Assembly (NCBI GenBank): GCA_963832945.1
Contig: CAWHVV010000006.1
Coordinates: forward strand, 434,001-498,000
DNA: 64,000 nucleotides
Reading direction: 5' to 3'
From: JAFEDN01 sp963832945
Lineage (GTDB): Bacteria; Pseudomonadota; Gammaproteobacteria; Coxiellales; Coxiellaceae
In this document: positions 8,620 through 19,640 of the stretch, one piece after another
How the letters are laid out: each line of letters opens with the position of its first letter
Numbering within the stretch: the first letter of the stretch is position 1
Notes under the pieces: model-generated
Databases searched by the model: none
What the model was told of the DNA's origin: nothing
The model's input: only the letters and a program-made list of their open reading frames with translations
Position numbers and translations under genes: made by a program

Positions 8620-11600
8620 ATGAAAAATGGACAATTTCCAGAAGTATTCAATTTAGGTGATTTAAACGGTCAGAATGGTTTTAAACTGGATGGAGAAGTG
8701 GTGAATGATTACAGTGGTTGGTCGGTGAGTGCGGCTGGAGATATTAACAGCGATGGAATAGCCGATCTATTGGTAGGTGCTTACGGTCATGCGAACGGCG
8801 CTGGCCGCAGCTATGTGGTGTTTGGTGGCCCTGGAGCGGGCGGCAGTGGAAATATTTCATTATCCGGTTTAAATGGCGCCAATGGCTTTAAACTGGATGG
8901 GGAAAATGGTGGTGATGAAAATGGCTGCTCCGTCAGCGCTGCGGGTGATATCAATGGCGATGGAGTGGCTGATCTACTGGTGGGGGCTTATGGCCATGCG
9001 AATTACGCAGGTCGCAGCTATGTGGTGTTTGGTGGCCCTAGTGGGCAGTGCAGGAGTATTGGCGCTTGCCAATCTGAATGGCTCTAATGGCTTTAAGCTG
9101 GATGGTGAAATGACGAGTGATTACAGTGGTTGGTCGGTGAGCGCGGCGGGAGATATCAATGGCGATGGCATGGCTGATTTGCTAGTGGGGGCTTGGTGCT
9201 ATTCGCATTCAAAGACCGTGGGTCGCAGCTATGTCGTGTTTAGCGGTCCTGCTGTGGGTGATTCAGGGGTATTGGCGCTTGCTAGTCTCAATGGCATGAA
9301 TGGTTTTAAGCTGGATGGCGAAGTGGCGGGTGATGACAGTGGCTATTCGGTGAGTGCGGCGGGAGATATTAATGGTGATGGCGTGGCTGATCTGCTGGTG
9401 GGATCTCCCGGCCATGCGAGCAATACGGGTCGTAGCTATGTGGTATTTGGCGGCCCTGCTGTGGGCAATTCAGGAGTGTTGGCGCTTTCTAGTTTAAATG
9501 GTAAAAATGGCTTTAAGTTGGATGGTGAAGCGGTCGGTGATCAGAGTGGCTTTTCGGTGAGTGCGGCGGGAGATGTCAATGGAGACGGAATGGCTGACTT
9601 GCTGGTGGGATGTATTGGCCATGCGAGCGGCGCGGGTCGCAGCTATGTCGTGTTTGGTAGCTCTGTGGTGGGTAATTCAGGGATGCTGGCGCTAGCCAGT
9701 TTGAATGGCAAGAATGGCTTTAAGCTGGATGGCGAAGTGGTGTATGATGAAAGTGGCTATTCGGTGAGCGCGGCGGAAGATGTCAACGGCGACGGCGTAG
9801 CTGATTTGCTGGTGGGAGTTCCCATTCATGCGGCCCATACAGGTCGAAGCTATGTAGTGTTTGGTGGTCCTGTTGTAGGCAGTTCAGGAGTGTTGGCGCT
9901 TGCCAATCTGAATGGCTCTAATGGCTTTAAGCTGGATGGTGAAGTGGCGGGTGATTACAGTGGCTATTCGGTAAGCGCGGCGGGAGATATCAATGGTGAC
10001 GGAATGGCTGACTTGCTGGTAGGTGCACCCGATCATGCGAGCTACACAGGTCGCAGCTATGTAGTGTTTGGCGATGTACCACCGGTATTGGTCAATAACA
10101 GTCTATCCCTCTTCTCAGGGGAGAATGTTACCTTACAACCTGGCTATATTAGCGCTTATGACCGCAATCACGACAATAATACTCTGGTATTTATTCCCAG
10201 TAATGTGACTCATGGGTATTTTTCTACCCTGAGTATGCCGATAAAACCATTGGAGAATTTTACCCAATCGCAAATCATTAATAATGAAATCCAGTTTGTT
10301 CATGATAGCACAAGCTTTGCGCCAAGCTATGATATCACGGTGTGTAGCTCGGGTATTGCTTTCGCAGGGCCATTTCCGGCCAATATCACTTTTATTTTAA
10401 TTGAAAATAATCAGCTCGTCATTAACCAAGGTCAAACTGTTACTCTGACCTGCGATAATATGCAAGCAACTTACCAGAATAAAATAGACGGAGATTTGAG
10501 CTTCTTAGTCAGTGATCTGGCTCATGGGCGATTTGAATTTATTGATACACCTAATCAGCCTATTCTGGTTTTTCAACAACAGAATATTACCGATGGCCTT
10601 GTGCGTTTTGTTCATGACAATTCAATCAATGCCCCTGCTTATCAATTGGCAGTGAGCAATGGGGTAATCACGACTCCTCCCCAAGCCGTTTTTATTGATT
10701 TTGACACCATACCGGTTTTACTTGCCAATCAGTTAATGATTAATCAAGGTCAAAGCGTTCGTATTACTTCGAGCATACTGAATGCGACTCATCCCGGCAT
10801 GAATGATGATAGTCATTTACGGTTTGAGATTATGGCTTTGCAACAAGGTCAATTTAGTTGGATCAGCGCTCCGTTCAGTCCCATCACCAGTTTTTACCAA
10901 CAAAATATCAGCGATGGACTGATCCAGTTTATCCATGATGGCTCTGTATTCGCTCCGGTCTACAATGTATCGGTCACTGATGAGCGTACTCATTCCGTAT
11001 CTCAAGCCGCAGAGATTGATTTCGATGCGATTCCGATTTTGTTAAATAATACTTTGCGCCTCAATCAAGGCGACAGTATGGCGATCACTTCGGCACAGCT
11101 CGGTGCTCTGCATCCTACAGGAACCGACGATTTATTATTATTTAATATAACGGATATGATTCATGGCCAATTTCAGTGGGTCAACGTATTGCCTCGCCAA
11201 TCCATCAGCCAATTTTATCAGCAAAATATTACCGATCACCAAATTCAATTTGCGCATGATAATTCTACGATTGCGCCAGCCTACACCGTTTCTGTCACCG
11301 ATGGACGGACGCGTTCTTTGCCCCAAGCGGCTCAAATTGATTTTGATCCCAATCCTATCTTAGTCAATAACCAACTGACAATCAGTGAGGACGAAACCGT
11401 TACCTTGACCTCTAACAATTTGTTGGCCCTTCATCGCGGCGTTGTTGAACCCAATTTGACCTTTATCATCAGCAATGTGACCAATGGAAGATTTATCATT
11501 GCCAACATACCAGAGACTGGTAATCTTACTTTTCTGCAACAACAGATATTGGATCAACAAGTTCGTTTTTCGCAACAGGGGACGGAGAAACCGGGTTATG

Positions 11601-13258
11601 AAGTCTCAGTGAGCGATGGGCGAATCACGCTTCCGTCGGTATCTGCCAATATTACGTTTTATAACATCAAACCGGTTTTAACGAAAAACCAATTTTTAAT
11701 TAGTGTAGATCAACCGGTTGTCTTAACGAGTTCTAATCTGGCCGCTACGCTGTCGGGGGAAATGGCGCAGGAATTACAGTTTTTAGTGTCTTCAGTGAGT
11801 CATGGCCATTTTGAGAGGCGCGTCAATCCGGGGGTAGCAATCCCGTCGTTTTATCAGAAAGACGTGATACAGCAAAGCATTCAATTTGTCGCCGATGATA
11901 GCCGGCAACTGCCTGAGTGCCGGCTCAAAGCCTGGGATAATACGACGGGTTTAGCCAGCGATATCCAGGAAACCGGCGTGATTTTGATTGGGAATAATAA
12001 TTTCCGAATTAATCAGGGCGATATTTTTCCGATTACGGAAGCGGTGTTAAATGCAACCACCAATCGGGGCGATGATGGCGATATTCTATTTACTCCTCTC
12101 GTCGGCGCCGTTCAGCATGGTCGATTTGAATTAGTTTCCAATCCCAATTATCCTGTAATCAGTTTCCAACAAAAACAAATCACCAGCCACAACGTTGTGT
12201 TTGTGTCGGATAATGCGACCAGCGCTCCCAGCGCTTATTTAAATATCAGTGACGGTCAGATGGGTGAAGTACAAGGTATGTTGCCTTGCCGAATCGATTT
12301 TGACGCGGCGCCGACTCTGATAAATGCTTATTTAGCTACTCAATCGGGCAGAAGAGAACAAATCACCGATATCAATTTAAAGGCAAGCAGCAGCACAGCG
12401 CCGGTAAATCAACTGATGTTTGAAATCACTGATATCAATCACGGTTATTTTGCCGATAAAAACAATTGGCAAGTGGAATTACTTCAATTTACTCAGCAAA
12501 CTGTGAACGATGGAACGATGATCTTTGTGACCGATCAAACCGGCCTGACGCCGCAATTTAAAGTATCGGTATGGGATGGACGAATGCATTGTTGGGCCTG
12601 TCCACAACCGGCGGATGTGGTGTTTGACAAGAGCGGTCAGTCCGATTCCAGTCTATCGGATATTATCAGAAATGCCGTGATCGGCGCGGCAGCCAGCGGT
12701 GTAGTGGGGTTGCTGTTTTTCGCCCTGAAATATAAGCACTCATTGAGCTTGCAACGTAACGCCAGACCGACGATAGACGGCGAAGCACAAGAGACCTATT
12801 CCGACGCTTTATTACTGCCGATTGCGCGCGAGATATTTTCCCGCATTAAAATCACCGGTTGTTTAGGCTATATCGGCAAACGAGATTACAACGAATACAT
12901 GGGCGCGGTGAGCGTCCTTGTCGCCGCTTTAGAAAACAAAGCCGTCATCCAACCCGACCATTGGAATTCATTACCTCGACCGCAAAAACAAAGAATCATT
13001 GATGCCATTGCGATGCACACCAAAGAACACGTCGGCAATAATCGTTGCTGTTCGACACGCACATTCACCAGTTTTTACAAAGCCGAAGCAACGCCAGGAA
13101 TGATTCGCAATAAAGCCGAAGCGATAGCCAACGCCGTGCGGGAGACATTATCAGACGCTAACGAAGCCAAAAGTTTTCGCAGCGATAGCGGTGTGCGTTT
13201 GACTCGAACCGGCAGCAGCCTGAATCAATCTCAGATGCAGACACCGTTGCTGAGTTGA
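8620..13258 (+). CDS. FG-GAP propeller / CSPG-repeat membrane protein with a frameshift near 9040
   Basis: The start at 8620 (MKNGQFPEVFNLGDL) follows GGAGG at 8610-8614. The first two blades are in frame 1 and the remaining five in frame 2; the join is at 9040, where a GCT codon expected from sister blades (CCT GCT GTG GGC) has become a single A. Restored, the protein is about 1545 residues: seven blades, eight CSPG/cadherin-like repeats, a transmembrane helix (IIRNAVIGAAASGVVGLLFF) and the type A cytoplasmic tail with VGNNRCC, ending QMQTPLLS exactly as in the 1-4527 protein. Translation from 8873 gives an artefactual N-terminus and should not be used. Either the gene is recently broken or the base call is wrong; all the rest of the frame is intact. 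Confidence 0.8.
9037..9043 (+). other. Frameshift site in the 8620 propeller gene
   Basis: The sequence reads CCT-A-GTGGGC, where the equivalent position in sister blades of the same gene reads CCT-GCT-GTGGGC. The net loss is two bases. The upstream frame then runs to a stop at 9087. Confidence 0.8.
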
Positions 13259-13334
13259 TCGTAGGATATTTTTAGATTAGTTTTGAGGAGTGATTAAAAT
13301 CGCGGAATTTTTAACTCATGAAATGGAGGTTTAT

Positions 13335-16300
13335 ATGAAAAATGGACAATTTCCAGAAATTATTAAATTAGCTGATTTAAATGGGCAAAACGGCTTTAAG
13401 CTAGTATCTCAGGAGAGCATGATGCGTGATTTTTCCGTTCATTCGGTGATGGATTCGATAAACACTGACACCGATATTTCTTCAAGCGAAAAAGAATCCA
13501 CAGCGTCCGCGCTATCGATAGGTAGAAAGCTGCTCAGCAGCGATTCCGTAGTGTCGCTGTGTGATCAACCCATGGGACAACTCGAATTATCCAACTTAAC
13601 CGCGTCATTGGGTTTTACTCTCAACGGGGTGACCACTGGAGACGCCAGTGGGACCGCCGTCAGCGGAATCGGCGATCTCAATGACGATGGCGTCGCGGAC
13701 ATCGTCATTGGGGCCTACGAAGCTTCGCCGGGAGGTAGGCTTCAGGCAGGCGCCAGCTATGTGATATTCGGCAGTCGTACGGTCAGTGGTGATGGCTTGT
13801 TGGAATTATCCACTCTGAATGGAACGAATGGGTTTGTGATCAATGGCGTAGCCGCTGGAGACCAGAGTGGAATCGCGGTCAGCGGCGCGGGAGATTTCAA
13901 TGCCGATGGCATTGCGGATCTGCTGATTGGGGCCTACACAGCTTCTCCGGGAGGCAGAACTAACGCTGGGGCCAGCTATGTGGTATTTGGTCATCACCAG
14001 ATTGGCGGGAATGGCACGTTGGAGTTATCCAGCTTGAATGGGACCAATGGATTTGCTCTCCTGGGTGTGAGCAGTGAAGATTTGACCGGGTTTGCGGTCA
14101 GCGGCGTAGGCGATATTAACTCCGATGGTATCGCCGATCTGGTCATTGGGGCTTACGGAGCGATGACGCATACCGGCGCCAGCTATGTGGTGTTTGGCAG
14201 TCACACTATTCAAAATAATGGCACGTTGGAGTTATCTAATCTGAATGGTACTAACGGTTTTGTCATTAACGGGGTGACTCGCGGGGATTGGAGTGGATTT
14301 TCAGTCAGTGGGGCAGGTGATCTCAATGCCGATGGCGTCGCAGATTTGGCGATTGGAGCGTACGGTGCTTCTCCAGATGGCAGGTCTCAAGCCGGGACGA
14401 GTTACGTCGTGTTTGGCCGTCATGCCTTGGGCGGCAATGGGACGTTGGCGTTATCCGGTTTGAACGGGGTCGATGGGTTTACCCTGTGGGGTGCGGTCGC
14501 TGGGGGGAACTGCGCTCAATTGGGCAAGGCAGGTGATGTGAATGCGGATGGCATCGCGGATTTATTGATCGGGGCAGTCGACGCTTCTCCGGAAGGCAGG
14601 GGTAACGCGGGAACCAACTATGTGGTGTTTGGTCATCGTCAGGTTGGCGGAAATGGTACATTGGACCTGTCCAACCTGAATGGGACTAATGGGTTTGCGA
14701 TAAATGGGGTAGCGGCGGGGGATTATAGTGGATGGTGGGTGAGTGGCGCTGGTGATCTCAATGCGGATGGCATCGCCGATCTGGTGATCGGGGCCGCCTT
14801 AGCCTCTCCCGGAGGCAGGTATCAAGCAGGCGCCAGCTATGTGGTGTTTGGCAGTCCTGCGCTGGGCAGTCAGGGCGTGTTAGAGTTATCCAGCCTTAGC
14901 GGGGTTAATGGATTGGCGATCAACGGAGTGACCGCGCAGGATCAGAGCGGGTATGCCGTGAGCAGCGCCGGTGATTTCAATGCCGATGGGATTGGGGATC
15001 TACTGATTGGAGCCGCTAACGCTTCTCCTCCCGGAGGCAGAGGGTCTGCGGGAGCCAGCTATGTCCTGTTTGGGAGAATCTTTTCTCCGTTTGTCCGTAA
15101 TTCATTGACCATTCAGCAGGGGGAGGGGGTTGTGCTGACAACTCTGTTGTCGGTCACTCCGGATACGAATCTATCGACATTTACCGTCTGTGACCTCAGC
15201 TACGGGCAATTTGAGATGCCTTTGTTTAATCCGCCCGGGCAAGCCATTACCAGTTTCACAGGAAATCAATTACACGCCCGTGAAATAGTCTTTGTGACAG
15301 AGGGCGGTACTCAAGCGCCAAGTTATACTATCCAAGTAGAAAAATTAGGTACCGTTTTTCAATCAACGGCGGACATTGATTTTACGCCTCTCGCTACCGC
15401 TCATTCGAGGGCAGCCATAGAGTTAAGCACGGTGACCCGCTGTGAAGGGATAGTGATCAATGGAGTATCTCCCAATGACTGGAGTGGGTTTTCGGTGAGT
15501 GGCGCCGGTGATCTCAATGCGGATGGCATCGCGGATCTGCTGATTGGGGCTAACCAGGCTTCTCCGGGAGGCAGAGCTAGCGCAGGAGCGGGCTACGTAG
15601 TGTTTGGAAGTCGTGACATGGGTGGAAATGACACGTTAGAGTTGTTCAGCCTCAATGGCGTCAATGGATTTGTACTCAATGGGGTATCCGCTGGCGACCA
15701 AAGTGGACGATCTGTGAGCGATGCGGGTGATCTCAATGCGGATGGCATCGCAGATCTGGTGATTGGTGCGATTTGTGTTTCTCCGGGAGGCAGGTATCAA
15801 GCAGGAGCCAGCTATGTGGTGTTTGGTAGCCATAGCATCGGCGGTAATGGCACGTTGGAATTATCGAGTCTCAATGGTACGAATGGTTTTGTCCTCAATG
15901 GGGTGGCTGCTGGAGATTTGACTGGGATTATAAGCAGCGCTGGTGATCTCAATGCCGATGGTATCGCGGATCTGGTGATTGGGGCATTGTATGCCAGATC
16001 TTACGCAGGGGCCACCTATGTGGTGTTTGGCCATCAAGGGGTGGGAGGTAACGGCACGCTGGAATTATCGAGTCTGAATGGCGTCAACGGTTTTGCGATC
16101 TATGGAGTGTCTGCTCATGATAATAGTGGTTCCAGCACTAATGTGGGCGATTTCAATGCGGATGGCATCGCGGATCTGGTGATTGGGGCAGGCGGTGCTT
16201 CTACGGGAGGCAGAATTAATGCGGGAGCCAGCTATGTGGTGTTTGGTAGCCATAGCATCGGCGGTAATGGCACGTTTGAGTTATCCAACCTGAACGGTGT

Positions 16301-19300
16301 CAATGGATTTGTGCTCAACGGGGTGTCCAGTGGTGATCAAAGTGAGTGGGTGGGTGATGCGGGTGATCTCAATGCGGATGGTATCGATGATTTGGTGATT
16401 GGGTCTGTCGGGGCTTCTCCGGAAGGCAAGACTAGGGCGGGAGCGAGCTATGTGGTATTTGGCCATCGGGAGATTGGCGGCAATGGCACGTTGGAATTAT
16501 CGAGTTTGAATGGCGTCAACGGCTTTGCCCTTTGGGGTGTGAATCCTGGGGATGGGAGTGGGTTTTCGGCGAATGGCGCCGGTGACGTCAATGCCGATGG
16601 CGTAGCAGACCTGCTGATTGGTACACGGTTTGCTTCGCCGGGAGGCAAGACTCATGCTGGCGCCAGCTATGTGGTGTTTGGTCATCGGCAGATGGGTGGG
16701 AATGGCGTGTTGGAGTTATCCAGCCTGAATGGGACCGATGGGTTTGTGCTGAACGGGGCAGCTGCTGGGGATGGCGGGAATAGTTATGGGGGTCCAGTGA
16801 GTGGCGTCGGCGATATGAATGGTGACGGCCTGGCGGACATGGTGATGGGGGCATACGGCGCTTCTCCAGAAGGGAGGACCCAGGCAGGCAGGAGTTATCT
16901 ATTATGGGGACGAAAGACTGAGGACTCTTTTGATTCTTTGCAATTATTAACCAACCGTTTTCCGATGATATCAGGACAGACCCTGGTGCTTTCAGCGCAA
17001 TATTTGAATGTGGGTGTGGTCTGCGACAGTTCGGACTCGATTGTTTATCAGGTCAGTAACCTTACGTATGGTTACTTTGCTTTGACGGCGGCCCCCGGGG
17101 CGCCCATCACCCTTTTTAATCAAACCCAGATAAACCAGAATCAAGTCCAATTTGTTCAGGATGGCTCACCCAGTTTACCGTCATTTATACTGAACATCAG
17201 CAGTCCTCGTGACACGATGACCGTGCCGGGATTTGTGCATTTCAATGCCAGGCCCGATATCGTGAATAACAGGTTACCCGTCAATCAGGGACAGTTAATG
17301 CCGATTTTACCGGCTTATCTCTGGGCCACCGATCGGGAAACTCCGGCGGATTGGTTGCTGTATACGGTCAGTAATGTCCATGATGGGGAATTTCAATGGC
17401 AGGGCGATTCGAGTGGGGGGGTGACATCCTTTACCGGTCAAAATATCAGTGATGGCGCCCTCTTTTTCCAGCATGATGGTAGCACTTTACTACCCGGCTA
17501 TACGATGACCGTCACCGATGGGGTCAACATTTATATGACGGAGGGCGTGGTTAATTTCGATCTGTTACCCACACTGATCAACAACCAGTTGGCAGTGAAT
17601 CAGGGTAGAAGCACGACGCTGACCTCGGCGATGCTCAGTGCGCAGAGTCCTCAGTACCCGGCAGGGCAGTTACGCTTTTTAGTCAGTAATGTGACGCAAG
17701 GGCAATTTCAACAGGTCGCGAGCAATGGGTCGGTCATCGAGACCGATCTCACGGATTTTCTGCAACAGGCGGTAGCGGACCAACATATCCAATTTGTCCA
17801 CGATGGCGCCCCGCAAGCACCCAGTTATCATGTCGCCGTGACGGATGGGCAAGCCACGGTGCCTATTCCAGCGCAAGCGGCGCTGATCAGTTTTAATCAT
17901 GCGCCGGTACTCCAGTTAAATCCTTTGGTGATTGATCAGGGTCGACCCACCGTGATCCGCTCACAGGATTTGAGTGCGACCGATGTGGAAACGCCGGCGG
18001 TTAATTTAGTCTTTCAGGTCAGTCAGGTCAGCGGTGGTTATTTTGAATATGCCGCCACCCTCGGGGTAGCGATCACTGAATTTCTACAGCTTTCGGTGCA
18101 GATCAGCAGCGTCCAGTTTTCCAATAATGGCAGCGAGGCAATGCCTGCTTTTGCGATCAGTGTCAGCGATACCGGCATAGGAACAGCCCCGCCAATTACC
18201 GTGGGGCCGCAAGCGGCGCAGATTACGTTTAATCATCAGCCCCTCGTGAAAGCAGGAAAGACCTTAGCCAACCAGACGGTGGTCAATAGTCAGCAGTTTG
18301 ATTTTACGATCGATACGGATATTTTTAGTGATCCCGACAACCATACGTTGACATTTTCGGCGCAACTCAGCGATGGGCAACCCTTGCCCGATACCCTGAG
18401 TTTTGATGGCGTGGATCAATTCAGCGGCACGCTCCAGGGGTTTTCCGAATTAAATATTACGGTGAGCGCAGCGGATCCTCGTGGCTTAACGACCAATAGC
18501 AGTTTTATCATTAATGTATTGCCACAAAAATCCACCTTATTCAATTTGATATTGACGCCTACCGTGGCGGTGAGTGTTCTTACCGCTTTGGTGGGTTATT
18601 TGTATCGCCGTTGGCGGATGTGGGATCATCGTCAATTAAACAAATTTGCGGATCAACTTCGCCTGGCTTTAAATATCGATGTTTATGATTTTTCCAACGA
18701 AGAAGGCGCGGACTATTTACGTAAACTCGATCATTTAATTGTTAAGCTGAATGAAAATCATGGTGGTTTTTACAAAAAACTGACGCCCCAGGAAACGAAA
18801 GTTTTTGCGGGTGATGTCGCCGATGTGTTGAGGAAGTATCCGGGTATGATCAAACCTGCTCCCTGGTATATTAAAGGATTTAATTGTATCAGTTGCTATG
18901 GACGTGGGGTGAAGCTTTTGGATATTACCGCTTTTGGGTATGAAACGAACAATATTGCCCGTGGCGCTGTAGCAGCCTATCAACACAGAAAAAACCTGAT
19001 GTCGATAGAATCAGGCGCGGTAGAAGTGGAAATGGAGGTTTTACAAGACGCTAAATTAGTTAAAGAAGAAAAAGGTTTGCGCACCCAGGCTTGGGGTAAA
19101 ACTCAAGCCATCAAGCAAGAATCTTCTGTGGAAGAGCGACTCAGTTTATTGGAAAATCAAGTGGAACGACAAGTGGAAAGAATAGCGCCTTTAGAAAAGC
19201 AGGTGGTTATTATGGGCACGCATTTTAACCTGTTTAAAACGAGTTCTGCCGAGATTCCGCGACAGAGTGACGTTGACCTTAAAATCCGATCGTCATTGCC

Positions 19301-19505
19301 TGATTTACCTTCTCAGGATTTATCTCCTATAGGATCACCCAAAAGATCACATTCGGGATCTTCTTTGCTAGCTAGTGATTCTCCATTAACGCGGGAAAGT
19401 GCAAAACGTGATAGAGACCCTGAGGGGCAACGGAGCCAGAGAGCACCTCTTTCTTCGGGGGAAGTGAGTGTCAATCATAATGAAAAAAGTTGTTGTATTT
19501 CTTGA
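13335..19505 (+). CDS. Double-propeller giant membrane protein with CADG domain and C-terminal CCIS
   Basis: I choose ATG 13335 (MKNGQFPEII), which has GGAGG 5-9 bp upstream, rather than 13290; about 2056 residues. After an N-terminus matching the 8620 protein come about 60 unrelated residues, then seven FG-GAP blades (consensus GDLNADGIADLVIGA), one CSPG repeat, a second set of seven blades, four more CSPG repeats, and a dystroglycan-type cadherin-like (CADG) domain (TLTFSAQLSDGQPLPDTLSF). A transmembrane helix follows (about 18538-18606, LILTPTVAVSVLTALVGYLY). The cytoplasmic part has a divergent tail domain (FNCISC), a coiled coil (SSVEERLSLLENQVERQVER) and a Ser/Pro-rich stretch, and ends KSCCIS, which fits a CaaX box. 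Base composition appears more GC-rich than its neighbours. No signal peptide is visible. Confidence 0.85.
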   Translation: MKNGQFPEIIKLADLNGQNGFKLVSQESMMRDFSVHSVMDSINTDTDISSSEKESTASALSIGRKLLSSDSVVSLCDQPMGQLELSNLTASLGFTLNGVTTGDASGTAVSGIGDLNDDGVADIVIGAYEASPGGRLQAGASYVIFGSRTVSGDGLLELSTLNGTNGFVINGVAAGDQSGIAVSGAGDFNADGIADLLIGAYTASPGGRTNAGASYVVFGHHQIGGNGTLELSSLNGTNGFALLGVSSEDLTGFAVSGVGDINSDGIADLVIGAYGAMTHTGASYVVFGSHTIQNNGTLELSNLNGTNGFVINGVTRGDWSGFSVSGAGDLNADGVADLAIGAYGASPDGRSQAGTSYVVFGRHALGGNGTLALSGLNGVDGFTLWGAVAGGNCAQLGKAGDVNADGIADLLIGAVDASPEGRGNAGTNYVVFGHRQVGGNGTLDLSNLNGTNGFAINGVAAGDYSGWWVSGAGDLNADGIADLVIGAALASPGGRYQAGASYVVFGSPALGSQGVLELSSLSGVNGLAINGVTAQDQSGYAVSSAGDFNADGIGDLLIGAANASPPGGRGSAGASYVLFGRIFSPFVRNSLTIQQGEGVVLTTLLSVTPDTNLSTFTVCDLSYGQFEMPLFNPPGQAITSFTGNQLHAREIVFVTEGGTQAPSYTIQVEKLGTVFQSTADIDFTPLATAHSRAAIELSTVTRCEGIVINGVSPNDWSGFSVSGAGDLNADGIADLLIGANQASPGGRASAGAGYVVFGSRDMGGNDTLELFSLNGVNGFVLNGVSAGDQSGRSVSDAGDLNADGIADLVIGAICVSPGGRYQAGASYVVFGSHSIGGNGTLELSSLNGTNGFVLNGVAAGDLTGIISSAGDLNADGIADLVIGALYARSYAGATYVVFGHQGVGGNGTLELSSLNGVNGFAIYGVSAHDNSGSSTNVGDFNADGIADLVIGAGGASTGGRINAGASYVVFGSHSIGGNGTFELSNLNGVNGFVLNGVSSGDQSEWVGDAGDLNADGIDDLVIGSVGASPEGKTRAGASYVVFGHREIGGNGTLELSSLNGVNGFALWGVNPGDGSGFSANGAGDVNADGVADLLIGTRFASPGGKTHAGASYVVFGHRQMGGNGVLELSSLNGTDGFVLNGAAAGDGGNSYGGPVSGVGDMNGDGLADMVMGAYGASPEGRTQAGRSYLLWGRKTEDSFDSLQLLTNRFPMISGQTLVLSAQYLNVGVVCDSSDSIVYQVSNLTYGYFALTAAPGAPITLFNQTQINQNQVQFVQDGSPSLPSFILNISSPRDTMTVPGFVHFNARPDIVNNRLPVNQGQLMPILPAYLWATDRETPADWLLYTVSNVHDGEFQWQGDSSGGVTSFTGQNISDGALFFQHDGSTLLPGYTMTVTDGVNIYMTEGVVNFDLLPTLINNQLAVNQGRSTTLTSAMLSAQSPQYPAGQLRFLVSNVTQGQFQQVASNGSVIETDLTDFLQQAVADQHIQFVHDGAPQAPSYHVAVTDGQATVPIPAQAALISFNHAPVLQLNPLVIDQGRPTVIRSQDLSATDVETPAVNLVFQVSQVSGGYFEYAATLGVAITEFLQLSVQISSVQFSNNGSEAMPAFAISVSDTGIGTAPPITVGPQAAQITFNHQPLVKAGKTLANQTVVNSQQFDFTIDTDIFSDPDNHTLTFSAQLSDGQPLPDTLSFDGVDQFSGTLQGFSELNITVSAADPRGLTTNSSFIINVLPQKSTLFNLILTPTVAVSVLTALVGYLYRRWRMWDHRQLNKFADQLRLALNIDVYDFSNEEGADYLRKLDHLIVKLNENHGGFYKKLTPQETKVFAGDVADVLRKYPGMIKPAPWYIKGFNCISCYGRGVKLLDITAFGYETNNIARGAVAAYQHRKNLMSIESGAVEVEMEVLQDAKLVKEEKGLRTQAWGKTQAIKQESSVEERLSLLENQVERQVERIAPLEKQVVIMGTHFNLFKTSSAEIPRQSDVDLKIRSSLPDLPSQDLSPIGSPKRSHSGSSLLASDSPLTRESAKRDRDPEGQRSQRAPLSSGEVSVNHNEKSCCIS

Positions 19506-19580
19506 AGAAATTGATGTGCGTGACGCTACAAGGATTAGCTATCGAAGTAAAATCGAATCACCTAATTTTGAGGAGTCGAC

Positions 19581-19628
19581 ATGAAACAAGGACATTTTCC
19601 AGCAATCGTCATTTTTAATTTAATTTAA
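19581..19628 (+). pseudogene. Vestigial propeller-gene N-terminus (MKQGHFPAIV)
   Basis: A GAGGAG site is followed by ATG and 15 codons, MKQGHFPAIVIFNLI, then TAA. The first nine residues copy the MKQGQFPAV start of the propeller genes at 6007 and 21099. It lies just before the 472-residue gene. It is probably the remains of a deleted propeller gene; a leader peptide is an alternative. Confidence 0.5.
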
Positions 19629-19640
19629 AAGGAGGTTTTT

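Noticed and set aside
8873..9040. N-terminus MAPMALNWMGKMVV... for the 8620 gene
   Set aside because: It is the off-frame reading of FG-GAP blade 2, an artefact of the frameshift.
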